Below, one piece after another: positions 1-5,457 of a DNA stretch of 10,636 bases (position 1 is the first letter of the stretch; the number at the start of each line of letters is the position of its first letter). The translations under genes and the position numbers were made by a program. The notes below the pieces were generated by a model. The model had not been told where the DNA came from, made no database searches, and was given only the letters and a program-made list of their open reading frames with translations. The DNA lies in contig CAMBRJ010000056.1 of assembly GCA_945870175.1 (NCBI GenBank), forward strand, positions 1 through 10,636, written 5' to 3'. The DNA is from Gemmatimonas phototrophica. GTDB lineage: Bacteria; Gemmatimonadota; Gemmatimonadetes; Gemmatimonadales; Gemmatimonadaceae.

Positions 1-1
1 C

Positions 2-421
2 TCCTCGATCGAGGGGACGCCCGTGCGCCTCCTGCGGATCGGCGAACAGGTGCATCGGTTGGTGGCGCGCCGTGGCGCGTCACGGGGCCGCTGGACGCTC
101 GACGTGGACGGTCAGCGGGTGGAAGCCGATGCGCTCGATGAGCGCATGCGGGCGATTCAGGATCTGACGGCGGCGGCGGCGGAGGCCAGCGGACCGGCGC
201 CGCTGAGGGCGCCGATGCCGGGGCTCGTGGTGCGTGTGTCGGTGGTGGTCGGCGACACGGTGAGCGCGGGGCAGGGGCTCGTGGTGGTCGAAGCCATGAA
301 AATGGAAAACGAGCTGCGGGCGTCGGTGGCCGGTGTGGTCACGGCGGTGCTGGCGATCCCGGGGCAGGCCGTCGACAAGGGCGCGCTGCTGATCGAACTA
401 GGGCCGATCCCGTCGGAGTGA
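2..421 (+). CDS. Biotin/lipoyl attachment-domain protein (biotin carboxyl carrier), 5'-truncated by the window
   Basis: The reading frame is open to the left edge, so the true start probably lies outside; an internal GTG at 23 is possible but would cut into the N-terminal part. The last 80 or so residues form a typical biotinyl domain: an APMPGLV segment near the start of the domain, a VGDTVSAGQGL turn, and EAMKMENEL, whose first Lys (codon 299-301) is the expected biotin attachment site. The protein would carry CO2 on biotin for an acyl-CoA carboxylase (acetyl- or propionyl-CoA type), working with a biotin carboxylase and a carboxyltransferase that are not in view. The preceding segment (ending DERMRAIQ) resembles the N-terminal region of standalone carriers or the tail of an acyl-CoA carboxylase alpha subunit; these cannot be separated here. 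It converges on mscL, with 33 nt between stop codons. Confidence 0.88.
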   Translation, partial: SSIEGTPVRLLRIGEQVHRLVARRGASRGRWTLDVDGQRVEADALDERMRAIQDLTAAAAEASGPAPLRAPMPGLVVRVSVVVGDTVSAGQGLVVVEAMKMENELRASVAGVVTAVLAIPGQAVDKGALLIELGPIPSE

Positions 422-434
422 GGCGACGGTGCCG

Positions 435-450
435 CGATCGGCCCCGATCG
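435..450. terminator. Short hairpin between convergent genes, possible weak bidirectional terminator
   Basis: CGATCG at 435-440 pairs with CGATCG at 445-450 around a 4-nt loop. It sits between the stop of the biotin-carrier gene and the stop of mscL. No T-run follows on either strand, so it is not a canonical intrinsic terminator. It could act as a 3'-end stabiliser or a Rho-assisted site, or be chance in GC-rich DNA. Confidence 0.25.
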
Positions 451-454
451 GCGA

Positions 455-808
455 TCAGCCTTGAGCGGGCGCGTTCCGGCGCATCCGGTTGACGCCCTTG
501 ATCACCAGGAACAGGGTGAAGGCGACGATCAGGAACGTCAGGACCTGATTGAGGAACAGCCCGTAGTTGAGGGTGGCCACACCGGCCTTCTTCGCCTCCT
601 CCAGGGTAGCAAAAGGGCCGCCCTGCAGGGCTACGAAGCGGTTGGTGAAGTCGACGCCACCGGTGGCCAAACCGACGATCGGCATGATGATATCGCTGAC
701 CATGCTGTCGACGATTTTTTGGAAGGCGCCGCCGATGACGACACCGATCGCCAGGTCCATCACACTGCCCTTCATGGCGAATTCCTTGAACTCCGACATC
801 ATCGACAT
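455..808 (-). CDS. mscL: Large-conductance mechanosensitive channel MscL, short C-terminal form
   Basis: This is a 117-residue homopentameric inner-membrane channel subunit that opens under membrane tension and releases solutes during hypo-osmotic shock. The N-terminal amphipathic segment (SEFKEFAMKG), the pore-lining TM1 (GSVMDLAIGVVIGGAF, about residues 14-30, continuing to SDIIMPIVGLA) and GGVDFTNRF are classic MscL. A periplasmic loop and TM2 (LNQVLTFLIVAFTLFLVI, roughly 87-104) follow. The start is the ATG at 808, because GAGGAG lies 5 nt upstream and the family begins just there; the frame stays open further upstream but without MscL-like sequence. The protein ends about a dozen residues after TM2 (NRMRRNAPAQG), so the C-terminal cytoplasmic helix found in the 136-residue E. 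coli protein is largely missing. It is divergent from rplM. Confidence 0.95.
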   Translation of the reverse strand: MSMMSEFKEFAMKGSVMDLAIGVVIGGAFQKIVDSMVSDIIMPIVGLATGGVDFTNRFVALQGGPFATLEEAKKAGVATLNYGLFLNQVLTFLIVAFTLFLVIKGVNRMRRNAPAQG

Positions 809-813
809 GCAAA

Positions 814-819
814 CTCCTC
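814..819 (-). promoter_or_regulatory. Shine-Dalgarno site of mscL
   Basis: On the minus strand this reads GAGGAG, 5 nt before the ATG at 808. It is the strongest ribosome-binding site in the window and fixes the mscL start over the longer open frame. Confidence 0.8.
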
Positions 820-829
820 GAGGGGGGTG

Positions 830-849
830 TTCGGACGTCGTCGCCCGAA
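830..849 (-). other. Hairpin in the mscL 5' untranslated region
   Basis: In the mscL transcript TTCGGGCG pairs with CGTCCGAA around an ACGA loop: 8 pairs including one G-U. It ends about 10 nt upstream of the Shine-Dalgarno site. The G-U pair makes it continuous only on the minus strand; on the plus strand that position is an A-C mismatch. It could affect mRNA stability or translation. Its function is not known and no mscL promoter is clear upstream. Confidence 0.35.
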
Positions 850-942
850 CCGGACAGTCTGGCGGGGGAGTCGGGGCGCAGCAAGCAGCCTGATCCGTTG
901 CATTTGACCCCCCGGGGCGGCGAACCACCCTCAACCCTCGGA

Positions 943-971
943 TTGACACAGACTTCAATGCTGAGTAACCT
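943..971 (+). promoter_or_regulatory. Candidate sigma70-type promoter for the rplM operon
   Basis: TTGACA at 943-948 is a perfect -35 hexamer. It is followed after exactly 17 nt by TAACCT at 966-971, which keeps the first two and last bases of the -10 consensus. Transcription would start near 978, leaving a leader of about 130 nt. It is the only convincing promoter for the long rightward operon. The region also serves mscL in the other direction, but I see no equally good promoter on the minus strand. Confidence 0.6.
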
Positions 972-977
972 ACGAGT

Positions 978-1107
978 CTGTCCCGTTTTTCGGGCGATTT
1001 GGCGTTCAGTAGTGCGATCAGCAGTGCCTGTTGTCCCTTCGTAGTTCCTTTATCTCTTTCTGAGCGCCTCTGGTGGCGTCTCCGAATCACGCACGGATCA
1101 CGTTAGC
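978..1107 (+). promoter_or_regulatory. Long 5' leader of rplM with two small hairpins
   Basis: Just after the inferred start site, CCCG (982-985) and CGGG (991-994) flank a TTTTT loop. A second hairpin close to the start codon pairs GAGCGCC (1062-1068) with GGCG-T-CTC (1075-1082, one bulged T) around TCTGGT. The sequence before the ATG holds only a weak GGAT (1094-1097) in place of a Shine-Dalgarno site. Leaders of L13 genes are autoregulatory in some bacteria, so control by L13 is conceivable here. This is inference from position and structure only. Confidence 0.35.
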
Positions 1108-1557
1108 ATGAAGACCTACAGCGCGACCCCGAAGGATATCGACCGTCGGTGGTATATCGTCGACGCGGAAGGAATGGTCCTGGGCCGTCTCGCGTCGGAA
1201 GTCGCGAAGATCATCCGCGGCAAGCATAAGCCCATGTACACGCCTCACATGGACACGGGTGACTTCGTCATCGTGATCAATGCGTCGAAGGTACAGGTGA
1301 CCGGCCGCAAGGCCGAGCAGAAGACCTACTTCAGCCATACCGGCTACATGGGCCACGAGAAGCACACGCCCTTTGCCTCGGTGTTGGCGAAGCATCCGGA
1401 GCGCGTGATCGAGAAGGCCGTGTACGGCATGCTCCCGAAGACGGCGCTGGGCCGTCAGGTCCTGCGCCGTAAGCTGCGCGTGTACGGGGGCGCCGAGCAT
1501 CCGCATGTGGCGCAGGTCCCGGCGACGCTTTCCTTCTCCTCCGCCGAGGCTAAGTAA
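1108..1557 (+). CDS. rplM: 50S ribosomal protein L13 (uL13)
   Basis: This is a 149-residue, full-length L13, an early-assembly protein of the large subunit that binds 23S rRNA. Recognisable family blocks are WYIVDAEGMVLGRLAS near residues 12-30, the basic IIRGKHKPMYTPHMDTGDFV, then INASKVQVTGRK and KTYFSHTGYMGHEK, and the C-terminal MLPKTALGRQVLRRKLRVY with YGGAEHPH. The ATG at 1108 gives the expected N-terminus. The stop (TAA 1555-1557) shares its last base with the rpsI ATG, implying translational coupling, which matches the equimolar need for the two proteins. It is the first gene after the strong promoter candidate. Confidence 0.98.
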   Translation: MKTYSATPKDIDRRWYIVDAEGMVLGRLASEVAKIIRGKHKPMYTPHMDTGDFVIVINASKVQVTGRKAEQKTYFSHTGYMGHEKHTPFASVLAKHPERVIEKAVYGMLPKTALGRQVLRRKLRVYGGAEHPHVAQVPATLSFSSAEAK

Positions 1558-1946
1558 TGTCAGAGCAGATTCAGACCATCGGTCGTCGAAAGCGTGCGGT
1601 CTGCCGCATGTACATGACGCCGGGTTCGGGCAAGTGGGATGTGAACGGCCGTTCGCTGGGGGAGTACTTCCCGCGCCCGACGCTCGTGTCCGCGATTCAG
1701 CAGCCGTTCACGCTGACCGATACGCTCGGCAAGTACGACATCAAGGCCGTTCTCGACGGTGGTGGTGTGGCCGGTCAGGCGGGCGCTGTGCGTCTCGCGA
1801 TCGCCCGTGCGCTCGTCAAGATCGACGAGGGCCACAAGAAGAAGCTGCGCGAGTACGGCCTCATGACGCGTGACGCGCGTGAAGTCGAGCGCAAGAAGCC
1901 GGGCCGCGCTGGCGCCCGTAAGCGGTTCCAGTTCTCCAAGCGCTAG
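1557..1946 (+). CDS. rpsI: 30S ribosomal protein S9 (uS9)
   Basis: This is a 129-residue, normal-length S9, a small-subunit head protein whose C-terminal tail reaches the P-site tRNA. Family marks are TIGRRKRAVCRMYMTPGSGK near the start, VNGRSLGEYFPRP, VLDGGGVAGQAGAVRLAIARAL in the middle, and the ending RAGARKRFQFSKR with the invariant SKR terminus. Start and stop overlap by one base with rplM (TAATG). The pair is an almost universal bacterial gene couple. A hairpin starts a few bases after its stop, followed by the rpsB leader, so expression of downstream genes may be adjusted here. Confidence 0.98.
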   Translation: MSEQIQTIGRRKRAVCRMYMTPGSGKWDVNGRSLGEYFPRPTLVSAIQQPFTLTDTLGKYDIKAVLDGGGVAGQAGAVRLAIARALVKIDEGHKKKLREYGLMTRDAREVERKKPGRAGARKRFQFSKR

Positions 1947-1949
1947 TCC

Positions 1950-1965
1950 ACGCGGTTCGCCGCGT
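1950..1965 (+). other. UUCG-tetraloop hairpin just after rpsI
   Basis: ACGCGG (1950-1955) and CCGCGT (1960-1965) form a perfect 6-pair stem closed by TTCG, an extra-stable tetraloop (UUCG in RNA). It begins 4 nt after the rpsI stop codon. No T-run follows, so it looks more like a 3'-end stabiliser or RNA-processing/exonuclease barrier than a terminator. Confidence 0.5.
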
Positions 1966-1983
1966 CGTGCTGCGTATCTCTCA

Positions 1984-2061
1984 CGCTGTCCGAGCTGGCT
2001 GCGGGTACCGAGCTCCTTCTGGAGCCGGTCGCAGCCAGCAGTGACGACAGCGGACGTTTTT
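1984..2061 (+). promoter_or_regulatory. Long multi-stem RNA hairpin in the rpsB leader, possible S2-responsive attenuator
   Basis: Nested pairing can be read directly: CGCTGTC (1984-1990) with GACAGCG (2046-2052); a perfect 10-pair stem GCTGGCTGCG (1994-2003) with CGCAGCCAGC (2030-2039); then, past a GGT bulge, ACCG (2007-2010) with CGGT (2026-2029); then, past a bulged A, GCTCC (2012-2016) with GGAGC (2021-2025) around TTCT. That is 26 pairs. An alternative outer stem, GTCCG (1988-1992) with CGGAC (2051-2055), excludes the first and would place the stem base right beside TTTTT (2057-2061), as in an intrinsic terminator. rpsB starts 23 nt later. rpsB leaders bind S2 in some bacteria (E. coli autoregulation), so feedback control is a reasonable inference. 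The shape itself does not match a family I can name. Confidence 0.55.
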
Positions 2062-2084
2062 CAAAACCTTACCGCTTTCTACTT

Positions 2085-3092
2085 ATGACGACTCCGTCCC
2101 TCGAGCAGCTGCTCGCCGCGGGCGTTCACTTCGGGCACCAGACCCGTCGTTGGAACCCCAAGATGCGCCGGTTCATTTTCGCCGAGCGCAATGGCATTCA
2201 CATCATCGACCTGCAGAAGACGCTCCGCCAGATTGAACTGGCGCAGAAGCTCGTCCGCGAGGTCGTGTTGCGTGGTGAGAACGTCCTCTTCGTCTGCACC
2301 AAGCGCCAGCTCGCCGCCATCGTCAAGGCCGAGGCCGAACGCTGCGGCGGCATGTTTGTCACCGAGCGCTGGCTCGGCGGCATGCTGACGAACTTCCAGA
2401 CCGTCAAGAAGCAGGTCAAGAAGCTCAAGGACCTCGAGGCCGGCACGGAAGACGGAACGCTCAAGAACTACACCAAGAAGGAACAGCTTCTCATGTCGCG
2501 TCAGCGCGAGAAGCTCGGCAAGTACCTCTCGGGAATCAAGACGATGAACCGCCTCCCGGGGCTGCTGTTCATCATCGACTCGAAGAAGGAGCGCATTGCC
2601 GTCTCCGAAGCCAACAAGCTTGGCGTGCCCATCGTCGCCATCGTGGACACCAATGCGGATCCCGACCTGATCACGGTGCCGATCGCCGGTAACGACGACG
2701 CCATTCGGTCGGTCGAGTTGATCGCCAAGGTCATTGCGGATACGATCGACGAGGCTCGCCGTGAGGCGCCCGCCCGTCCGAGCGACGAGGAGCAGGAAAG
2801 CTACACGTTCTCGAGCGACCGTGGCACGGAGCCGGCGGGTCGTGGTGAGCGTGGCGGCCGCGGTGGAGATCGTGGCGGCCAGGGTGGCGGCCAGGGTGGT
2901 GGACAGGGTGGTGGACAGGGTGGTGGACAGGGTGGTGGTGCCGGTAATCGCCCGCGCCGTCGCCGCGCCAAGCCGGAAGCCATCGCCGCGCGCCTGAAGC
3001 CGGGTTCCGAGGGAACGGCCGCGGAAGGCGCCGCCCCAGAGGCTGCTGGTGACGCCGGAGAAGCGGGAGCCGAGTCGGCCGGACAGGAGTAA
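2085..3092 (+). CDS. rpsB: 30S ribosomal protein S2 (uS2) with a long Gly/Arg-rich C-terminal extension
   Basis: This 335-residue protein is about 90-100 longer than a usual S2. Residues 1 to about 225 are a standard core: LLAAGVHFGHQTRRWNPKM at the N-terminus, RNGIHIIDLQKTL, the FVCTKRQ block, TERWLGGMLTNFQT, the LPGLLFIIDSKKE strand and VPIVAIVDTNADPDLI. S2 sits on the back of the 30S subunit near S1 and is assembled late. The tail begins with a Pro/Glu linker, then an RGG-like segment (about 246-266), GGGQ repeats (267-282), a basic NRPRRRRAKPE patch, and an Ala/Glu-rich acidic end. The ATG at 2085 gives the expected start, yet no Shine-Dalgarno sequence precedes it. It is preceded by the structured leader and followed by tsf, the usual order. 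Confidence 0.97.
   Translation: MTTPSLEQLLAAGVHFGHQTRRWNPKMRRFIFAERNGIHIIDLQKTLRQIELAQKLVREVVLRGENVLFVCTKRQLAAIVKAEAERCGGMFVTERWLGGMLTNFQTVKKQVKKLKDLEAGTEDGTLKNYTKKEQLLMSRQREKLGKYLSGIKTMNRLPGLLFIIDSKKERIAVSEANKLGVPIVAIVDTNADPDLITVPIAGNDDAIRSVELIAKVIADTIDEARREAPARPSDEEQESYTFSSDRGTEPAGRGERGGRGGDRGGQGGGQGGGQGGGQGGGQGGGAGNRPRRRRAKPEAIAARLKPGSEGTAAEGAAPEAAGDAGEAGAESAGQE
2871..2942 (+). repeat. In-frame 12-bp tandem repeat encoding (R/G)GGQ units in the S2 tail
   Basis: Six 12-bp units run back to back. The variants are CGTGGCGGCCAG, GGTGGCGGCCAG, then GGTGGTGGACAG three times without change, then a diverged GGTGGTGGTGCC. They encode RGGQ, GGGQ four times and GGGA. Three identical units argue for recent slippage expansion. 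The spaced GGG runs also give the coding strand G-quadruplex potential. Confidence 0.9.
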
Positions 3093-3096
3093 TATT

Positions 3097-3170
3097 CGGT
3101 CGGTTTCCTGACCGCCGGATCAGGCTTCCACTGCAGCACCGCGACGCCGCCGGCTCAACACCGGCGGCGT
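3097..3170 (+). promoter_or_regulatory. Structured rpsB-tsf spacer with a strong GC hairpin
   Basis: The main element is a perfect 10-pair stem, ACGCCGCCGG (3144-3153) with CCGGCGGCGT (3161-3170), loop CTCAACA. No T-run follows, so it is not a classic terminator. Upstream are two overlapping and mutually exclusive 5-pair stems: CGGTC (3097-3101) with GACCG (3110-3114), and CCTGA (3107-3111) with TCAGG (3120-3124). The whole rpsB-tsf gap is 156 nt, large for this operon. Partial termination, mRNA processing or translational control of tsf are all possible. Confidence 0.4.
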
Positions 3171-3237
3171 TCGTACGCAGTAGCTCGGCATTGTTCGCAG
3201 TACCATCGCATCGCAGATACTGACACTCAGCATATAC

Positions 3238-3241
3238 AGGG
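3238..3241 (+). promoter_or_regulatory. Shine-Dalgarno site of tsf
   Basis: AGGG lies 7 nt before the ATG at 3249, a normal spacing. It supports this start and contrasts with rpsB, which has no such site. Confidence 0.55.
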
Positions 3242-3248
3242 CTCGAAG

Positions 3249-4136
3249 ATGACCACGGTGATCACCGCGAAGGCTGTTTCGGAACTCCGCCAGCGCACCG
3301 GCGCCGGCATGATGGATTGCAAGAAGGCGCTCGAGGAGAATGGCGGCGACATGGACGCCTCGGTCGAGTACCTCCGCAAGAAGGGCATTGCGAAGGCCGA
3401 AAAGCGTGCCGACCGCTCGACGAGCGAAGGCATCATTGGCGGCGAGATCTTCAACGACGGTCGCTCCGGCGTGCTCGTCGAAGTGGCGTGCGAGACGGAC
3501 TTCGTCGCGCGCAACGAGGATTTCGGCAAGGTCGTCGCGCAACTTGTCGCGCAGCGCGTGCACTCCACCGCTGCCGATGTCGAGACGTTCCTCTCGGAGC
3601 CGTTCGTGGCGGATCCGTCGCAAAGCGTCACCGAGTTTGTGAAGCTCACGTCGTCGAAGACCGGCGAAGCGGTAAACGTCAAGCACGTCGCGCGTTTCGA
3701 TGCGGGCGAGAACGGTGTGGTCGGCATGTACCGCCACCACAACGGCAAGCTGGCCACGCTGGTGCAGGTTACGGCGTCCACACCGGAAGCCGCCGCGCAC
3801 GAGGCCACGCAGCAGCTCGTGAAGTTCATCGCGGAACACATCGCGGCGGCGGCGCCTATGGCGGTCGATCGGACCGGCGTGCCCGCCGAGACGATCGAAA
3901 GCGAGAAGCGTATCGCGGAAGAGCAGGCCCGTGAGACGGGGAAGCCGGAAGCGATGATCGAGAAGATCGCGACGGGCAAGATCGAAGCGTTCCTCAAGGA
4001 TGTCACGCTGATGCCGCAGTCGTGGGTTCGCGACCCCGCGATCACGATCGCCGCGCTGGTCAAGGACCACGCCGAGCGCGCCGGTGGCACGATCACCGTC
4101 GATCGCTTCGCTCGTCTGCAGCTCGGCGCCGAGTGA
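3249..4136 (+). CDS. tsf: Translation elongation factor Ts (EF-Ts)
   Basis: This 295-residue guanine nucleotide exchange factor recycles EF-Tu from the GDP to the GTP form in the cytosol. The N-terminal UBA-like domain carries AVSELRQRTGAGMMDCKKAL (residues 9-28). The first core subdomain holds ACETDFVARNEDF (from about residue 80), whose TDF motif inserts into EF-Tu near the nucleotide site. The C-terminal part has IAEEQARETGKPEAMIEKI followed by KIEAFLKDVTLMPQSWV, the usual coiled-coil and closing segments. The length is close to the 283 residues of E. coli. It starts at an ATG with AGGG 7 nt upstream. Its last four bases (GTGA) overlap the pyrH start, so pyrH translation is probably coupled to it. 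Confidence 0.98.
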   Translation: MTTVITAKAVSELRQRTGAGMMDCKKALEENGGDMDASVEYLRKKGIAKAEKRADRSTSEGIIGGEIFNDGRSGVLVEVACETDFVARNEDFGKVVAQLVAQRVHSTAADVETFLSEPFVADPSQSVTEFVKLTSSKTGEAVNVKHVARFDAGENGVVGMYRHHNGKLATLVQVTASTPEAAAHEATQQLVKFIAEHIAAAAPMAVDRTGVPAETIESEKRIAEEQARETGKPEAMIEKIATGKIEAFLKDVTLMPQSWVRDPAITIAALVKDHAERAGGTITVDRFARLQLGAE

Positions 4137-4861
4137 GCGCCGTGGGCGCCGCGGGCAGGAAGTACACGCGCATTCTGCTGAAGCTCTCCGGCGAAGCACT
4201 CGCCGGAGATCGCGGCGTTGGGTTCGATTTCGAACGGATCGGTTCGTTCGCTGACCAGATCGTCGAAGTGGCGCGCATGGGCGTGCAACTCGGTCTGGTC
4301 ATCGGCGGTGGGAACATCGTGCGTGGCACGCAGCTCTCCCAGATGGGGATGGATCGTGTCGGCGCCGACTACATGGGCATGCTCGGCACGGTCATCAACG
4401 CGATGGCCATGCAGGACGTGCTCGAGAAAAAGGGGCTCGACACGCGCGTCATGACGGCGATTCGCATGGAAGAGTTGGCCGAGCCCTACATTCGCCGGCG
4501 CGCGTTGCGCCATTTCGAGAAGGGGCGTACGGTCATCTTTGCCGCTGGCACGGGGAACCCGTATTTTTCAACGGACACGGCGGCGGTGCTGCGGGCGATT
4601 CAGATGAAGGCGGATGTCATCATCAAGGCCACCAGTGTCGACGGGGTGTATTCGGCGGACCCGAAGAAGGATCCGAATGCCACGATGTACGAGTCGATCA
4701 GCTATCGCGATGTGATGCTCGAAGAGCTCCGCGTTATGGACCAGACGGCCATCACGCTGTGCAAAGAGAATCAGTTGCCGCTGATCGTGCTGAACCTTCA
4801 CACGCCAGGCGCGATCGCACGCGCCATCAACGGCGAACGCGTGGGGACACTGGTCTCATGA
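4133..4861 (+). CDS. pyrH: UMP kinase
   Basis: This hexameric amino-acid-kinase-family enzyme phosphorylates UMP to UDP with ATP in pyrimidine nucleotide synthesis. Visible motifs are ILLKLSGEAL (about 14-23, phosphate binding), LVIGGGNIVRG (about 55-65), DRVGADYMGMLGTVINAMAM (UMP pocket), RTVIFAAGTGNPYFSTDTAA, and KATSVDGVYSADPKKDP (about 166-182, nucleotide base loop). With GTG at 4133 the product is 242 residues, against 241 in E. coli. This GTG overlaps the tsf stop as GTGA. A second in-frame GTG at 4142 would shorten it by three residues. Longer in-frame starts inside tsf are rejected because they add unrelated residues. Its stop overlaps the frr start as ATGA. Confidence 0.97.
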   Translation: MSAVGAAGRKYTRILLKLSGEALAGDRGVGFDFERIGSFADQIVEVARMGVQLGLVIGGGNIVRGTQLSQMGMDRVGADYMGMLGTVINAMAMQDVLEKKGLDTRVMTAIRMEELAEPYIRRRALRHFEKGRTVIFAAGTGNPYFSTDTAAVLRAIQMKADVIIKATSVDGVYSADPKKDPNATMYESISYRDVMLEELRVMDQTAITLCKENQLPLIVLNLHTPGAIARAINGERVGTLVS

Positions 4862-5409
4862 GCACTGCACAGATTTTGAAGGACACGAAGAGCGGGATGG
4901 AGAAGGCCCTCGAGGCCTCGAAGCGTGACTTCGCCGGCATCCGTACCGGCAAGGCGTCGCCGAGCATGCTGGACACGATCAGGGTCGAGGCGTATGGCTC
5001 GCTGGTGCCGCTGAATCAAGTGGCACAGGTGTCGGCCCCCGAACCCCGCGTGCTGCTCGTCACGCCGTTCGACAAGGGACAGGCGAAAGTGATCGAGAAG
5101 GCGATCCGCGAGTCGGAACTCGGCCTCGATCCGGCGCATCAGGGCGGCGTCATCCGGGTGCCGCTTCCCTCGATGAACGAGCAGCGTCGCAAGGAACTCG
5201 TCAAAGTGCTGAGCAAGCTGGCGGAAGATGGTCGCATCGCGATCCGTCATGCCCGCACCGACGCGCGCGACAAGGTCAAGAAGCTGGACGGCGTCTCCGA
5301 GGACGACAAGAAGCATGCGGAGAAGGAGCTGCAGAAGGCGCACGACGAGTGCATCGGGAAGCTCGAAGTGCTGCTGAAGACGAAGGAAGCCGAGATCATG
5401 GAGGTGTGA
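4858..5409 (+). CDS. frr: Ribosome recycling factor (RRF)
   Basis: This 183-residue tRNA-shaped protein, together with EF-G, splits post-termination ribosomes. The length matches the 185 residues of E. coli. Domain I helices flank the sequence: SGMEKALEASKRDFAGIRTGKASPSMLD at the N-terminus (avoiding one continuous run: key residues R29, G31 and K32), and the C-terminal long helices rich in Lys/Glu. Domain II lies between, with the conserved VPLPSMNEQRRKELVK from residue 101. It starts at the ATG in the ATGA overlap with pyrH. The 48-nt gap to uppS holds a small hairpin. The pyrH-frr pair is conserved in most bacteria. Confidence 0.97.
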   Translation: MSTAQILKDTKSGMEKALEASKRDFAGIRTGKASPSMLDTIRVEAYGSLVPLNQVAQVSAPEPRVLLVTPFDKGQAKVIEKAIRESELGLDPAHQGGVIRVPLPSMNEQRRKELVKVLSKLAEDGRIAIRHARTDARDKVKKLDGVSEDDKKHAEKELQKAHDECIGKLEVLLKTKEAEIMEV

Positions 5410-5424
5410 GTCCGCCCTGCGGAC
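5410..5424 (+). other. Small hairpin after frr
   Basis: GTCCGC (5410-5415) pairs with GCGGAC (5419-5424) around a 3-nt loop, directly after the frr stop codon. No T-run follows. It may protect the 3' end of the upstream cistrons or be chance; weak evidence. Confidence 0.25.
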
Positions 5425-5457
5425 CGCTCGCTGATATGCCCCTTGCCCCCGCCCACC

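Noticed and set aside
455..1090. A 211-residue version of mscL starting at 1090
   Set aside because: The extra 94 residues do not look like MscL and run through the promoter and leader region. The ATG at 808 has a strong Shine-Dalgarno site and the family N-terminus.
2871..2942. GGQ tripeptides in the S2 tail as a release-factor-like catalytic motif
   Set aside because: They are part of a simple GGGQ repeat in a disordered tail, without the release-factor fold around them.
2871..2942. CRISPR-like array
   Set aside because: The 12-bp units have no spacers, are in frame and encode a peptide repeat.
3191..3221. Internal promoter for tsf (TTGTTC and GATACT)
   Set aside because: Only partial matches with a 19-nt spacer. 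Too weak to list as a feature without transcript-start data.
3120..4513. Long minus-strand open frames opposite tsf and pyrH
   Set aside because: They are antisense to strongly conserved genes and arise from the GC-rich third-position bias. They show low-complexity Arg/Ala/Ser composition and no family motifs.
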